Source: Clostridia bacterium
GTDB lineage: Bacteria > Bacillota > Clostridia > Oscillospirales > CAG-272
DNA: 64,000 nt
Assembly: GCA_017502975.1 (NCBI GenBank)
Contig: JAFVTV010000037.1
Span: 1 to 64,000, forward strand
Reading direction: 5' to 3'
The position numbers and the translations under genes were made by a program. Positions 17,288 to 26,560 of this stretch are shown piece after piece. Under the pieces are notes generated by a model. The model searched no databases, was not told the origin of the DNA, and worked only from the letters and a program-made list of their open reading frames with translations. Within the stretch, counting starts at the first letter, position 1. Each line of letters opens with the position of its first letter.

Positions 17288-17325
17288 AATAGCGGAGAAA
17301 TTTACATTTCCCCGCTATTTTCTTG
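17288..17325 (-). terminator. Terminator after murG
   Basis: AAATAGCGGAGAAAT pairs with ATTTCCCCGCTATTT and overlaps the murG stop codon (TAG within the stem). On the minus strand it is followed by a short T-containing tract. It separates the dcw operon from ftsZ. Confidence 0.7.
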
Positions 17326-18406
17326 CTGTAAGCCGCATGATATCCTCAAGGATAGATCGATTGGCATCGGGGTGAGCAAATGCCTTAACTCGCCCTTCTA
17401 TTTCCACGCGTCTGTCCTTGCTTTCAAGCAGATCAATTACTGTTTTTGTCAATCGATCTGCAATTTCATGCTCCTCTATGAGCACTGCCGCACCCTGACG
17501 GTCAAGTGCCTTGGCGTTTTTTAACTGATGATCGCCCGTTACATTTGGCGAGGGCACAAGCACCGCGGCACGCCCCGCCATCGCAATTTCACTGATGCTC
17601 ATCGCCCCTGCGCGACAAATCACCACCGTTGCCTCGCGCATACGTTTCGGCATATCGGATATAAACGGCATGATCTCAAGTCGCTTATCCCCGGCAAGCC
17701 CGCGTGCCGCAAGCTCTCGCGAAAAGGGCTCCCATTCGCGCTTGCCCGTGGCATGCACGTGATACACGTTCTCCATATGGCTCGTTTGCTCCATCAGCTG
17801 CAGCACCGCCTCATTGATCGCAGGTGCGCCAAGACTTCCCCCAAAGGAAAGCACGATCCTTTTATGCGCCTGCTCTCGCTTCTCCTGCCTTTCCGCGCAA
17901 AAGCCGCGCGGCAGCGGATTGCCAACGGTAAGGCAGGAAGTTTTTTTAGGCAAATGCTCCCTTGCCGCATCAAACCCAAGCCACACGCGCGAAAGTTTTG
18001 GCGCAAGCATGCGCACGGCAAGCCCCGGCAGGGCGTTGGATTCGTGCACGGCAGTAGGAATGCCGCGCGAGATAGCGGCGGAAAGCGCAGGATAACAGGC
18101 GTAACTGCCCGTACCGATAACAATATCGGGGGTAAACGCATCTATGATCGCCTTAGCCCCCTTTACCGCTTTCCTTAACAAATGCACCGTACGAAAAGCA
18201 GCCATTGGATTTTTGCGCGAGAGTCCCACCACCGAAAGCGTGCGTATGGGATATCCTGCGTCCTTGACCAGTGTATTTTCCATACCGCCCTCGGTACCCA
18301 CAAACAGGATCTCACACCCACTCACATTGCTTTTAAGCAGATCTGCAATGGCGATTGCAGGTGTGATATGTCCACCCGTGCCGCCGCAAGTGATCATAAC
18401 TTTCAT
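17315..18406 (-). CDS. murG: Undecaprenyl-PP-MurNAc-pentapeptide UDP-GlcNAc transferase
   Basis: 363 residues, normal length. It begins with the glycine-rich GT-B loop TCGGTGGHITPAIAIADLL; HESNALPGLA and GGSLGAPAINEAV are typical MurG segments, and the donor-site motif is CRAGAMSISEIAMAGRAAVLVPSP. It makes lipid II from lipid I at the inner membrane face. Its ATG overlaps the ftsW stop codon (ATGA), which suggests translational coupling. Confidence 0.96.
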   Translation of the reverse strand: MKVMITCGGTGGHITPAIAIADLLKSNVSGCEILFVGTEGGMENTLVKDAGYPIRTLSVVGLSRKNPMAAFRTVHLLRKAVKGAKAIIDAFTPDIVIGTGSYACYPALSAAISRGIPTAVHESNALPGLAVRMLAPKLSRVWLGFDAAREHLPKKTSCLTVGNPLPRGFCAERQEKREQAHKRIVLSFGGSLGAPAINEAVLQLMEQTSHMENVYHVHATGKREWEPFSRELAARGLAGDKRLEIMPFISDMPKRMREATVVICRAGAMSISEIAMAGRAAVLVPSPNVTGDHQLKNAKALDRQGAAVLIEEHEIADRLTKTVIDLLESKDRRVEIEGRVKAFAHPDANRSILEDIMRLTARK

Positions 18407-19593
18407 TTCTTTCTCCCCGTGCTATATCTTGATATCGAAAGCACGATCCCCATTTCAAAAATTTGTATAGCAAGAAAGGTACCGCCCGAGCTGAAAAAAG
18501 GCAAGGAAACGCCTGTGTTTGGCATGGAATTGGTTACAACGGCTATGTTAAGCGCCGCTTGCAGAGCAAGCTTTAACGAAATGCCAAACACGGCAAGTGA
18601 GGAGAATTTATCGGGCGCGTGTGAGGCGATATAAAAGCCGCGCAGCACCAAAAGCAAGAACAGCACGATCACACCAAGCGCCCCAAAAAAGCCAAGCTCC
18701 TCACAAATAACAGTAAAAATAAAATCGTTTTGCGGCTGTGACACATATCCGTGCTTTTGCAGTCCCTCACCAAATCCCTTACCGAATAGCCCACCCGATC
18801 CAATGGCATACAGCCCCTGCAAAGTCTGCCATGCGGCGCCAAGCGGATCGACCTCCTCTATATGTAGCCATGTATCTACACGTACCTGTGCATATGAGGA
18901 AACCAGCACCAAAAGCACGCCTGCCGCCCCCACCGCCGCCGCCATGATACCAAGATATTTCAGGCGTGTGCCGCCAAGAAACATAACGGTAACGCCGATC
19001 ATACCGATGATCAAAAGCCCCGAAATATGCTTTTCAGCAGCCACCAGCAAGCAAACAGCACCCATCAGTGCCCCCGGCAAAAGCACGCCGTAAAGGAAGC
19101 TGCCGCCACGCGGCTTGGTGGATGTGATCTTATCCTCGTATTTCGTCATCACAAGCGCAAGCATCAAAATAAGAGCGAGCTTGGCAACCTCCGAGGGCTG
19201 GATGGTAAGCGGACCGATCACGAGCCAGCGCTGTGCGCCACCCCCTACCGTACCGATAAGGAGCACAAGTATCAAAAGCGATAGCGCCCCCGCATACAGC
19301 GCAACACCAAAGCCGCGCCAAAAATCAGGCGTTGTGCAAAGCACAAAGGGTGCTGTTACCGCAACTGAGAGGATTGCAAACAATATATAACGCTTAAGAA
19401 AGTACAGGCTGTCACCGTAAAATTGCGCACCGTATATCGCGCTTGCACTGTAAGACATGGCAGTACCAAAGGCAAGCATCAGTAACACAAGTCCAAGAAA
19501 GTAAAAATCAATACTACCCCTTTGCTGGCGGTCAGCGGGCGGCGCCTGCTCCACTCCCCCGAAGCGCACAAGGAATTCCTTCACTTTCTTCAT
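18403..19593 (-). CDS. ftsW: SEDS glycosyltransferase FtsW/SpoVE
   Basis: 396 residues with about ten hydrophobic segments. After a cytoplasmic N-terminus the SEDS family features appear: GTAMSYSASAIYG, GGAQRWLVIGPLTIQPSEVAKLALILM, and the C-terminal FSSGGTFLAIQIFEMGIVLSISR. SEDS proteins polymerise lipid II together with a class B PBP, here the PBP at 23462. FtsW and the sporulation paralogue SpoVE cannot be told apart by sequence here; position in the dcw operon fits either. GGGGAGG precedes the start. Confidence 0.92.
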   Translation of the reverse strand: MKKVKEFLVRFGGVEQAPPADRQQRGSIDFYFLGLVLLMLAFGTAMSYSASAIYGAQFYGDSLYFLKRYILFAILSVAVTAPFVLCTTPDFWRGFGVALYAGALSLLILVLLIGTVGGGAQRWLVIGPLTIQPSEVAKLALILMLALVMTKYEDKITSTKPRGGSFLYGVLLPGALMGAVCLLVAAEKHISGLLIIGMIGVTVMFLGGTRLKYLGIMAAAVGAAGVLLVLVSSYAQVRVDTWLHIEEVDPLGAAWQTLQGLYAIGSGGLFGKGFGEGLQKHGYVSQPQNDFIFTVICEELGFFGALGVIVLFLLLVLRGFYIASHAPDKFSSLAVFGISLKLALQAALNIAVVTNSMPNTGVSLPFFSSGGTFLAIQIFEMGIVLSISRYSTGRKK

Positions 19594-19596
19594 GCG

Positions 19597-20592
19597 CTAT
19601 CCTCCCCAAAGCATAAGTGCACAGCACAGTGCCGTAACGGCGGCGAATATGCAGACGATAGCATTTTCCGAAAGCCCGCGCTTTTCAAAATGGTGATGCA
19701 AGGGCGCCATTAAAAAAAGACGCTTGCCGTGCGTAGCCTTAAAATACAGCACCTGCAGCACTACGCTTGCCGCTTCTATCACATAAATACCGCCCATGCC
19801 AAGCACCGTTAAGGGGCGCGCCGTCATAAGCCCCACGCCGGCAACGAGCCCACCGAAAAAAAGTGATCCCGTATCCCCCATAAAAACCTTTGCCGGGTGA
19901 TGATTAAACACCAAAAAGCCGATTGACATGCCAAGGAGCAGTACACCAAAAAGAGAAAATACGCCCTCCCCCACGGCACTGCCGTAAAGCAGAAAAAATG
20001 CGGCGAGCACTGCCACGGTTCCGCTAAGCAAGCCGTCAAGTCCGTCTGTAAGGTTTAGTGCGTTCACGACACCCGTTAAAAACAGGAGCGATAGCGGATA
20101 GTAAAAAAAGCCAAGCTCAAGCGACTTCTCCGTGAACGGAATATCAATTGCAGTATCAACAAATCCAAGATAGCGTGCCACAAATAAAAAGCAGGCGGCA
20201 ACCGCAAGCTGTAAAAAATACTTTTGCGGAGCTGAAAGCCCTTGATTTTCCTTTTTTACCAGCTTTTTATAATCATCTATAAATCCAATTGCACCACAAA
20301 GCGTTGCAAATAATATAATAAGCACAATTGAAGTAAGCCGTTCCTGCTCACCATGCCGAAGCAGCAGTAAGGCATAAAGCAAAAACACGGTGAGCAGCGC
20401 CATAATAAAGCTAAGTCCGCCCATGGTTGGTGTGCCCTCTTTTGCCATGTGCCACACGGGCCCAATCTTCAGGATCGGCTGCCCCGCACGGTAGCGACGC
20501 AGCACGGGGATCAGAACACTTGCATAGATCATTGTAAAGAGCAGCACCGCCATAAAAAGTGCTGTATATGTGAGAATATCCTCGGTTTTCAT
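19597..20592 (-). CDS. mraY: Phospho-MurNAc-pentapeptide transferase
   Basis: 331 residues, polytopic. Catalytic and signature segments are FIDDYKKL, NLTDGLDGLLSGT (acidic residues), FMGDTGSLFFGG and the HHHFEKRGLSE loop. It transfers phospho-MurNAc-pentapeptide to undecaprenyl phosphate, giving lipid I. The ATG overlaps the murF stop (ATGA). The gene usually found next, murD, is absent: ftsW follows after 3 bp. Confidence 0.97.
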   Translation of the reverse strand: MKTEDILTYTALFMAVLLFTMIYASVLIPVLRRYRAGQPILKIGPVWHMAKEGTPTMGGLSFIMALLTVFLLYALLLLRHGEQERLTSIVLIILFATLCGAIGFIDDYKKLVKKENQGLSAPQKYFLQLAVAACFLFVARYLGFVDTAIDIPFTEKSLELGFFYYPLSLLFLTGVVNALNLTDGLDGLLSGTVAVLAAFFLLYGSAVGEGVFSLFGVLLLGMSIGFLVFNHHPAKVFMGDTGSLFFGGLVAGVGLMTARPLTVLGMGGIYVIEAASVVLQVLYFKATHGKRLFLMAPLHHHFEKRGLSENAIVCIFAAVTALCCALMLWGG

Positions 20593-21986
20593 AGTTCCCT
20601 CCCAAGCACCTCGATCACACGCTCCAAAGCTGTTTTTCGACTTGCCTTAAACAAGACTGTAGCCCCACGCGGCACCACCCTCAGCAGCTCTGCCACAAGC
20701 TCCTGCTCGCCGCCAAAAGGAAAGGCATGCACACGCTGCGGTGGCATACCGCCCCGCAAAGCCCCCTTTGCCATGACCTCGCTGTAATTGCCGTAAGTAA
20801 ATAGCTCTGAAATGCCGCTGTGTGCGGCACACTCTCCCACTGCATCGTGCAGTGTGTCGGCAAGCATGCCAAGCTCCCCCATATCCCCGAGAACTGCAGC
20901 ACACGCTCCTTTGCTAAGATAAGCAAGCGTTTCGAGTGCCGTAACCATTGCCTCGGGAGAAGCATTATAGGTGTCATCGATCACGTGCATGCCTGCAATT
21001 TGTAGCATTTTCATGCGCGGTGTGTGCTGTGCAGCCTGTAAAAGCCCTGACCTGACCGCCTCATCGGATAACCCGAAAAGGATGCCCACAGCGCCACCGA
21101 TTGCAAGACATGACATGCCAATACTACCGGGAATATGCCATTTTAGCCCCGTTATACTGCGCTCACCGTGCCAAAGATCGGCACACACACCTTTTTTGCC
21201 GTTGATAATATTTTTCAGTTGAAAATCCGCACCCTCGCCAGCCCCAACACGCATCATGCGTGAGTGTACCCCCAAGCACGCATCATGGGGGATGCTGTCG
21301 GCAAGCAAAAAAATATCTTCGCCGCGTTGCCCTACGGCAAGCTTTAGCTTCTCTTGAAGCAGCTCTTTTGCATCAGCAAAATGACCGATATGCGCTGAGC
21401 CCACATTGGTAAGAACGGCAAGTTCGGGGGCAAGCATCTTTGCAAGAGGCTCCATTTCCCCCGCGTGATTGATGCCCACCTCCAAAACAAAATAGTCGGC
21501 ATCCTCCATTTGAAGCAAAGAAAGCGGCATGCCTACGGTACTGTTAAAATTCCCTTCGCTTTTTCTCACCGTTCCCGCTTTTAAAAGCAACGATGCTATG
21601 ATCTCCTTAACAGTCGTTTTTCCCGTGCTGCCGCTTACCGCCACCACCCTTGCTTTAGTAAGCCGTCGACGCATCCCTGCCGCCATAAGCAGTGCCCTTT
21701 CTATATTTTGCACGCGCAATACCCAATGGTTGCCCCCTAGAGGCGGCAGCTCCTGCTCGGTCAGCACGGCGGCGGCACCTCGTGACAGCGCCTCGGCAAC
21801 AAAATCATTACCGCTATATCGCGCACCGCTAAGGGCTACAAACAGATCTCCCGCCTGCAATTCCTTGGTGTGCGTTGCAATACCGCTAATTTTCACGGGC
21901 GGCGTGCCCATGGCAACGGGTATTGAGCCAAGCGCCGCCGAAAGCGCACCAACCTCCTGCATAAGGGTAGCCAACGAGATCCTCAT
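20589..21986 (-). CDS. murF: UDP-MurNAc-tripeptide D-Ala-D-Ala ligase
   Basis: About 465 residues. Mur ligase P-loop VAVSGSTGKTTVKEII, the central FVLEVGINHAGEMEPLAKM and the C-terminal DDTYNASPEAMVTALETL are all present. It adds D-Ala-D-Ala to the stem peptide. The start at 21986 forms an ATGA overlap with the murE stop and follows GAGGAG; an upstream ATG at 22019 lies inside murE without a binding site. Confidence 0.96.
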   Translation of the reverse strand: MRISLATLMQEVGALSAALGSIPVAMGTPPVKISGIATHTKELQAGDLFVALSGARYSGNDFVAEALSRGAAAVLTEQELPPLGGNHWVLRVQNIERALLMAAGMRRRLTKARVVAVSGSTGKTTVKEIIASLLLKAGTVRKSEGNFNSTVGMPLSLLQMEDADYFVLEVGINHAGEMEPLAKMLAPELAVLTNVGSAHIGHFADAKELLQEKLKLAVGQRGEDIFLLADSIPHDACLGVHSRMMRVGAGEGADFQLKNIINGKKGVCADLWHGERSITGLKWHIPGSIGMSCLAIGGAVGILFGLSDEAVRSGLLQAAQHTPRMKMLQIAGMHVIDDTYNASPEAMVTALETLAYLSKGACAAVLGDMGELGMLADTLHDAVGECAAHSGISELFTYGNYSEVMAKGALRGGMPPQRVHAFPFGGEQELVAELLRVVPRGATVLFKASRKTALERVIEVLGREL

Positions 21987-23452
21987 AGTGATCGCTCCTC
22001 TACCTTTTTTGCCATGCACGCGGCAACGATCTCTCTTTCAGAAAACGGCAGGCGATAGCGCCCCTTTATTTCATATTCCTCGTGCCCCTTGCCCGCAAGC
22101 AGCAAAATATCGCCCCGTACCGCAGTATCCACAGCAAATGCGATCGCTTCTCGCCGATCTGCAATTATTTTATACGGTTTTTCCTTATCTATACCCTTTA
22201 AAATATCTGCAATGATCGCGTTTGGATCCTCACCGCGGGCATTATCCGACGTAACGATCGTAAGATCGGCAAGCCGCGAGGCTATTCTGCCCATTTTACG
22301 GCGCTTGGTACGGTCGCGATTGCCGCCACAGCCAAACAGTAAAATAATGCGCTGATCGGCACGTCGAAACCTCCGCACGGTAAGCAGCAGCTTTTCGAGT
22401 GCATCAGGCGTGTGCGCATAATCAAGAAAAACGCTGATACCAAGCGTGTTTTCCCCTACACGCTCCATACGCCCCCGCACGCCGCCAAACGCGGCAAGGG
22501 CGCTTTTTACCGTTTCACCGTCAATGCCAAGAGAAAGCGCTGTCATAGCGGCAAGTGCCGCATTTTCTACACTGAAATCCCCCGGCACAGGCAAAAAAAT
22601 ATCAAGCGTGCCGTGCGCCCCCTCAAGTGAAAAGGAAACACCGCTGTCACCGTTTGCCACAACAGAGCGCACGTTGCTTCTGCCAACTGTAAAAAAGGGC
22701 ACCTCAAGGCTATCGGCAAGCCGCTGTCCATAGGGTCCAAACAAGGAGATCACACCCATGTCACATTGCGCAAAGAGTTTTCTTTTTTCAAGATAATACG
22801 TCATCATATCGCCATGCAGATCAAGATGATCTGGCGTTAGATTGGTAAAAACGGCGCGCGCAAACCGAAGCGGCGCGGTTTTTTCAAAAAAGAGCGCGTG
22901 TGAGGTCACCTCCATTACAACAAACGAAGCACCCATACGCCGCATTTCGGCAAGCAGGCGGTAAAGCTCCGCGGGATCGGGCGTGGTAAGATTAGCAAGC
23001 TTATCTGCATTTTTTGCCACCAACACTTCCCCACAGCAAGTGGCATTTACAGTACCGATCATACCGCACTTGTGCCCTGCCGCCTCAAGCACAGACACAA
23101 GCATGGCGGCCGTTGAGGTTTTTCCATTTGTGCCCGTGATACCAATAAGCGTAAGATCACGGGCAGGATGACCGTACCACGCATCAAACAGCCGTGCCAA
23201 AGCTTGGCGAGCATTTTCAACCACAAGCATGGAAACACCCATTGCGCGCCGTTCCCCAACCACAAAGGCAGCCCCCCTTGACAGCGCCTCTCCGATATGT
23301 AAAAAGCCGTCTTGTGAAAGCCCTTTGATTGCAACGAACAGATCACCGCGCTTAACGCGCCTGGAATCTGACGTAATACCACAGATTTCAATACCATTAT
23401 CCTTTTCCTCGGCACAATACCCTGCCGAAGAAAGCAAATCCTTTAGTAGCAT
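21983..23452 (-). CDS. murE: UDP-MurNAc-L-Ala-D-Glu:third-residue amino-acid ligase
   Basis: 489 residues. P-loop GITGTNGKTSTAAMLV, ligase motif FTNLTPDHLDLHG, and GKGHEEYEIKG near the end. The residue-selecting motif reads SDNARGEDP, close to the DNPR form of meso-diaminopimelate-adding MurE (the Arg is kept, Pro is Ala), so DAP is the likely substrate and not lysine. AGGAGG overlaps the stop of the preceding PBP gene, 9 bp upstream. Confidence 0.95.
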   Translation of the reverse strand: MLLKDLLSSAGYCAEEKDNGIEICGITSDSRRVKRGDLFVAIKGLSQDGFLHIGEALSRGAAFVVGERRAMGVSMLVVENARQALARLFDAWYGHPARDLTLIGITGTNGKTSTAAMLVSVLEAAGHKCGMIGTVNATCCGEVLVAKNADKLANLTTPDPAELYRLLAEMRRMGASFVVMEVTSHALFFEKTAPLRFARAVFTNLTPDHLDLHGDMMTYYLEKRKLFAQCDMGVISLFGPYGQRLADSLEVPFFTVGRSNVRSVVANGDSGVSFSLEGAHGTLDIFLPVPGDFSVENAALAAMTALSLGIDGETVKSALAAFGGVRGRMERVGENTLGISVFLDYAHTPDALEKLLLTVRRFRRADQRIILLFGCGGNRDRTKRRKMGRIASRLADLTIVTSDNARGEDPNAIIADILKGIDKEKPYKIIADRREAIAFAVDTAVRGDILLLAGKGHEEYEIKGRYRLPFSEREIVAACMAKKVEERSL

Positions 23453-23461
23453 GCCTGCCTC

Positions 23462-25699
23462 CTATTCTTTCTTTTGATCATACGGGAAATAAACTGTAAT
23501 GGCAGTGCCAAGTGGCAATACCGTACCCGCTGCCGGATACTGCGCGGAAACGGTCTTATCCACCTTAAAATAATCCTTTGCGCCTTCTATCGTGATATTA
23601 AAGCCACTGTTGAGCAAAAGCTGATTTGCCGCACTCGCGGTAAGACCCACTACGTTTGGTACTGCTGCCTCAAGGCTTTGTTTTGACTCACCCAGCGTGA
23701 GCACCAACGAGGCGCCCTCCTGCAGAACCTTACTGCCTGCGGCGGGAAGCTGTGCTGTGACGGTATCTCCCTCACCTACAAACTGATAGGAAAAGCCAAG
23801 TTCCGAAAGTGTTTTTTCCGCCTTGGAAACACTGTAACCCGTACAGTCGGGCACGGTAACGGTAAGATTTTCACGCTCCTGTTCGGTGTAAACAGGCTCA
23901 ACGCCAAGGTAAGGCAAGACCGCTTCAAATACGTTGCCCACATAAGGCGCTGCCACCGCGCTACCGTATTTCACGGCACAGGTCGGCTCATCAACAACAA
24001 TGATCACCGCAATTTCGGGATCATCAGCCGGCGCAAAGCCCACGCAAGAGCCGATACGGGCGCTCTTGTCATCGCCTATCTTTTCCGAGGTGCCTGTTTT
24101 TGCCGCCACGCGGTAGCCTGCCACATAGGCATTTTTAGCGCCACCCTCGCCCGAAACGCCGCCCTCCAGGATCTCGGCGATCGTATTTGCCGTTTCTTCA
24201 CTGATGACACGTCTTTTTACTTTAGTTTCATGGCGGTAGACCTCATTTCCGTCAGCATCGGTAATGCTTTCCACCACATAAGGTGTTAGCAGCTCACCAC
24301 CGTTGGCAATGGCAGAGATCGCCGTGATCATTTGCAGGATCGACACCTTAAAGTTCTGTCCAAACGACGCTGTTGCAAGATCAAGCTCGGTAAAATTTGA
24401 TTCGGCATGAAAAATAGAATTCCCCTCACCCGGCAGATCAATGCCTGTTTTTTCAAGCATGCCAAAAGAGCTGACGTACTGATAAAAGCAGGTAGTGCCA
24501 ATGCGCGCCGAGATAGTCATCATGACGGGATTACAGGAATTTTGCAGTCCCTCAGTAAAGGTAAGACTACCGTGCCCGCCCACCTTATGACAGTGGATCA
24601 AGCGATCTGCCACGGCAAGCGCCCCACTGCAAAAAAAGCGCTCCTCAAGATCGGTAACCGCACCCTCTTCAAGCACCATCGAGCAGGTAAGCGCCTTAAA
24701 GGTAGAGCCCGGCATATAGATTTCGGTTACCGCCTTATTTGACCAACTCTCAAGCAGCAGTGCGTTTTTGCTTTTGGTATATTCCTCGGTACCTTCCCTT
24801 AGCCCCAAAGCCTTTAGCTCCGCCTCGGCATACTCGTTTAAAGTAAAGGGATCATTCAGATCAAATGTGGGAGCCGTTGCCATGGCAAGGATCGCGCCCG
24901 TGTTGACGTTCATTACTATACCGCACACACGGTTGGCTGCACCGCTTTCGATCATTGTTTTTTCAAGTTGGTTCTCAAGTACCGACTGCACATAAGCATC
25001 AATGGTGGTATGAAGTGTGCCGCCGTCGGTTGCGGGCACATATGCCTCATAGTTATTGGGAAGTTGGTTACCCGTGGAATCTCTTGCCGTAATATACGAG
25101 CCCGCTACCCCCGCCAAAACCGTATTATATTGCAGTTCAAGCCCGTAAAGCCCCTGCCCATCACTGCCTGTAAAGCCAAGCACCTGTGCGGCAAGGCTTT
25201 CGTATGGATAATAACGGTCACTGACGGCTTCCACGGCGATCATGTCATGAAAGCCATGCTCGCCAATAAATTGCAGCACCGCATTGGCAGTTGCGGTATC
25301 GGCTTCCTTGACCACGGTGCGGATGAGTTCCCCTTTGTGAGAAATGTGCTCGTGCACCTTTTCCTCGCTTACCCCCTCCAATAAGGAGGAAAGCCCTGCC
25401 GCAATGGTATTGGCAACGCCCTCCTGCGCCTTTGCTATGACGCTGGGATAAATTGAGATACGGTAAACCGTACGGTTGGTTGCCAGCACGCGTCCTGCGG
25501 CATCCAGAATCTCTCCCCGTGCCGCACGCACGGGTGATTCGGTGGTTAATTGATCGACCACCTTTTTTTGATAGCGCTCAAAATCCAAAAACTGAATCAA
25601 AAAAATGCGCACCGCCAAAAACAAAAACACCGCAAGCAAAAATGCTGCCACCACTGAGGAGCGCTTTAGCGTTTTGATGGAAAGCCCCGTTTTTTTCAT
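23462..25699 (-). CDS. Class B penicillin-binding protein with PASTA repeats (SpoVD/PBP2x-like)
   Basis: 745 residues. A short cytoplasmic N-terminus and one membrane helix (about 15-35), a PBP dimerisation domain, then a transpeptidase domain with the three active-site motifs: STFK (in PGSTFKALTCSMV), SCN (LQNSCNPVMM) and KTG (AAKTGTSEK). Two PASTA domains end the protein (VPDCTGYSVSKAEKTL; VPNVVGLTASAANQLL). It cross-links septal or cortex peptidoglycan with its SEDS partner FtsW. Presence of PASTA repeats suits SpoVD or PBP2x; which one depends on whether a second copy exists elsewhere. Confidence 0.94.
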   Translation of the reverse strand: MKKTGLSIKTLKRSSVVAAFLLAVFLFLAVRIFLIQFLDFERYQKKVVDQLTTESPVRAARGEILDAAGRVLATNRTVYRISIYPSVIAKAQEGVANTIAAGLSSLLEGVSEEKVHEHISHKGELIRTVVKEADTATANAVLQFIGEHGFHDMIAVEAVSDRYYPYESLAAQVLGFTGSDGQGLYGLELQYNTVLAGVAGSYITARDSTGNQLPNNYEAYVPATDGGTLHTTIDAYVQSVLENQLEKTMIESGAANRVCGIVMNVNTGAILAMATAPTFDLNDPFTLNEYAEAELKALGLREGTEEYTKSKNALLLESWSNKAVTEIYMPGSTFKALTCSMVLEEGAVTDLEERFFCSGALAVADRLIHCHKVGGHGSLTFTEGLQNSCNPVMMTISARIGTTCFYQYVSSFGMLEKTGIDLPGEGNSIFHAESNFTELDLATASFGQNFKVSILQMITAISAIANGGELLTPYVVESITDADGNEVYRHETKVKRRVISEETANTIAEILEGGVSGEGGAKNAYVAGYRVAAKTGTSEKIGDDKSARIGSCVGFAPADDPEIAVIIVVDEPTCAVKYGSAVAAPYVGNVFEAVLPYLGVEPVYTEQERENLTVTVPDCTGYSVSKAEKTLSELGFSYQFVGEGDTVTAQLPAAGSKVLQEGASLVLTLGESKQSLEAAVPNVVGLTASAANQLLLNSGFNITIEGAKDYFKVDKTVSAQYPAAGTVLPLGTAITVYFPYDQKKE

Positions 25700-25728
25700 T
25701 TTTATCCCCTTTAAATAAAAAAATCCAC

Positions 25729-25820
25729 ATCAAGAAAGAATGGGCGCCAAGATCCGCTACAAACGGATCTCAGCGCCCAAGATGGCGACCGTTGCCGCGC
25801 ATCTTTATTCTATTCTTGAT
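25729..25820 (-). repeat. Nested palindrome forming a three-helix junction, inside the dcw operon
   Basis: Outer arms ATCAAGAAAGAAT (25729-25741) and ATTCTATTCTTGAT (25807-25820) enclose two hairpins: one with GGGCGC/GCGCCC and AGATCCG/CGGATCT (25742-25778), the other with AAGATG/CATCTT (25779-25805). On the transcribed minus strand the outer stem is followed, after a few bases, by seven Ts (25718-25724). It fills most of the gap between the ftsL-like gene and the PBP gene. It could be an attenuator, an RNA processing site or a small mobile palindrome. Confidence 0.7.
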
Positions 25821-25838
25821 ATGGAATTTTTAGACCTT

Positions 25839-26519
25839 TTACCAAAGATATGCAAGTGCACGCAAAAATGCCTCAATACCATTGTGCTCTTGCTCAACCT
25901 GATAGACCTCTGTTACATTCTCGTTGGCACAGGCAAGATAAGCCGCTGAAGTGCCTTTTGCTTCCCCCCCATCATCCAGCAAGGAAACAGTTTGCATCTG
26001 CTCGCTTTGTGCGAGCTGAAGTTCAGTTGCCGCAACATCTGCCTCGCTGCGCTCAAGCATAACACCTGAAGCACCAAGCAGCGCAACAGACAAAACCAAC
26101 ATAAAAGCAAACATCATGTTTACCAGCACCATATGTGCCCTTGAAAAGCGCACACGGCAATTGAGTGCCATACCGCCCTCGCGTGCCTTTTCGCTTCTTT
26201 GCTTTTTGGCAATCTCACCGCTCTTTTCTGCCTTTTTTGCGGCATTGGAAAGCGCCTGGCGCATCGCACCGATACGGTCACTGCCGCCATAGCGGCTATT
26301 GAAATAATCTACAAGATCACCCGCGGTAAGACTAACGCCACCATCGGGCTCATTGTTTAAATAATAAAACTCTGCAATATTTGAAGTGGGAGTATGATCA
26401 ACGGCTCTTCCCCGAAGCGCCTTTTGCGTGCGATCATGGTAACGGCTGCGCAGTGCTTCGAATTGTTGCTTATAATCATCTTGGAAATATACCTTATCGT
26501 ACACCTGTGCTTGGTTCAT
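25839..26519 (-). CDS. FtsL-position bitopic membrane protein with long cytoplasmic N-terminus
   Basis: 226 residues. Residues 1-about 128 are hydrophilic and rich in charge (predicted cytoplasmic), one membrane helix follows (MVLVNMMFAFMLVLSVALLG), and about 70 residues then face outside, starting with a short heptad-like segment (ERSEADVAATELQLAQSEQMQ). The order mraZ-rsmH-this gene-pbp is where ftsL always lies, and the helix plus coiled coil fits FtsL. The cytoplasmic part is far longer than in known FtsL (about 25-50 residues), and the extracellular part is short. Function as FtsL is inferred from position and topology only. A strong AAGGAGG precedes the start. Confidence 0.6.
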   Translation of the reverse strand: MNQAQVYDKVYFQDDYKQQFEALRSRYHDRTQKALRGRAVDHTPTSNIAEFYYLNNEPDGGVSLTAGDLVDYFNSRYGGSDRIGAMRQALSNAAKKAEKSGEIAKKQRSEKAREGGMALNCRVRFSRAHMVLVNMMFAFMLVLSVALLGASGVMLERSEADVAATELQLAQSEQMQTVSLLDDGGEAKGTSAAYLACANENVTEVYQVEQEHNGIEAFLRALAYLW

Positions 26520-26560
26520 GATGCAGCCTCCTTTTCTTTGATTTCTTTCCTTTACACAGT

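Noticed and set aside
16039-17292. Long open frame antisense to ftsZ
   Set aside because: Same cause: shadow of a conserved gene on the other strand.
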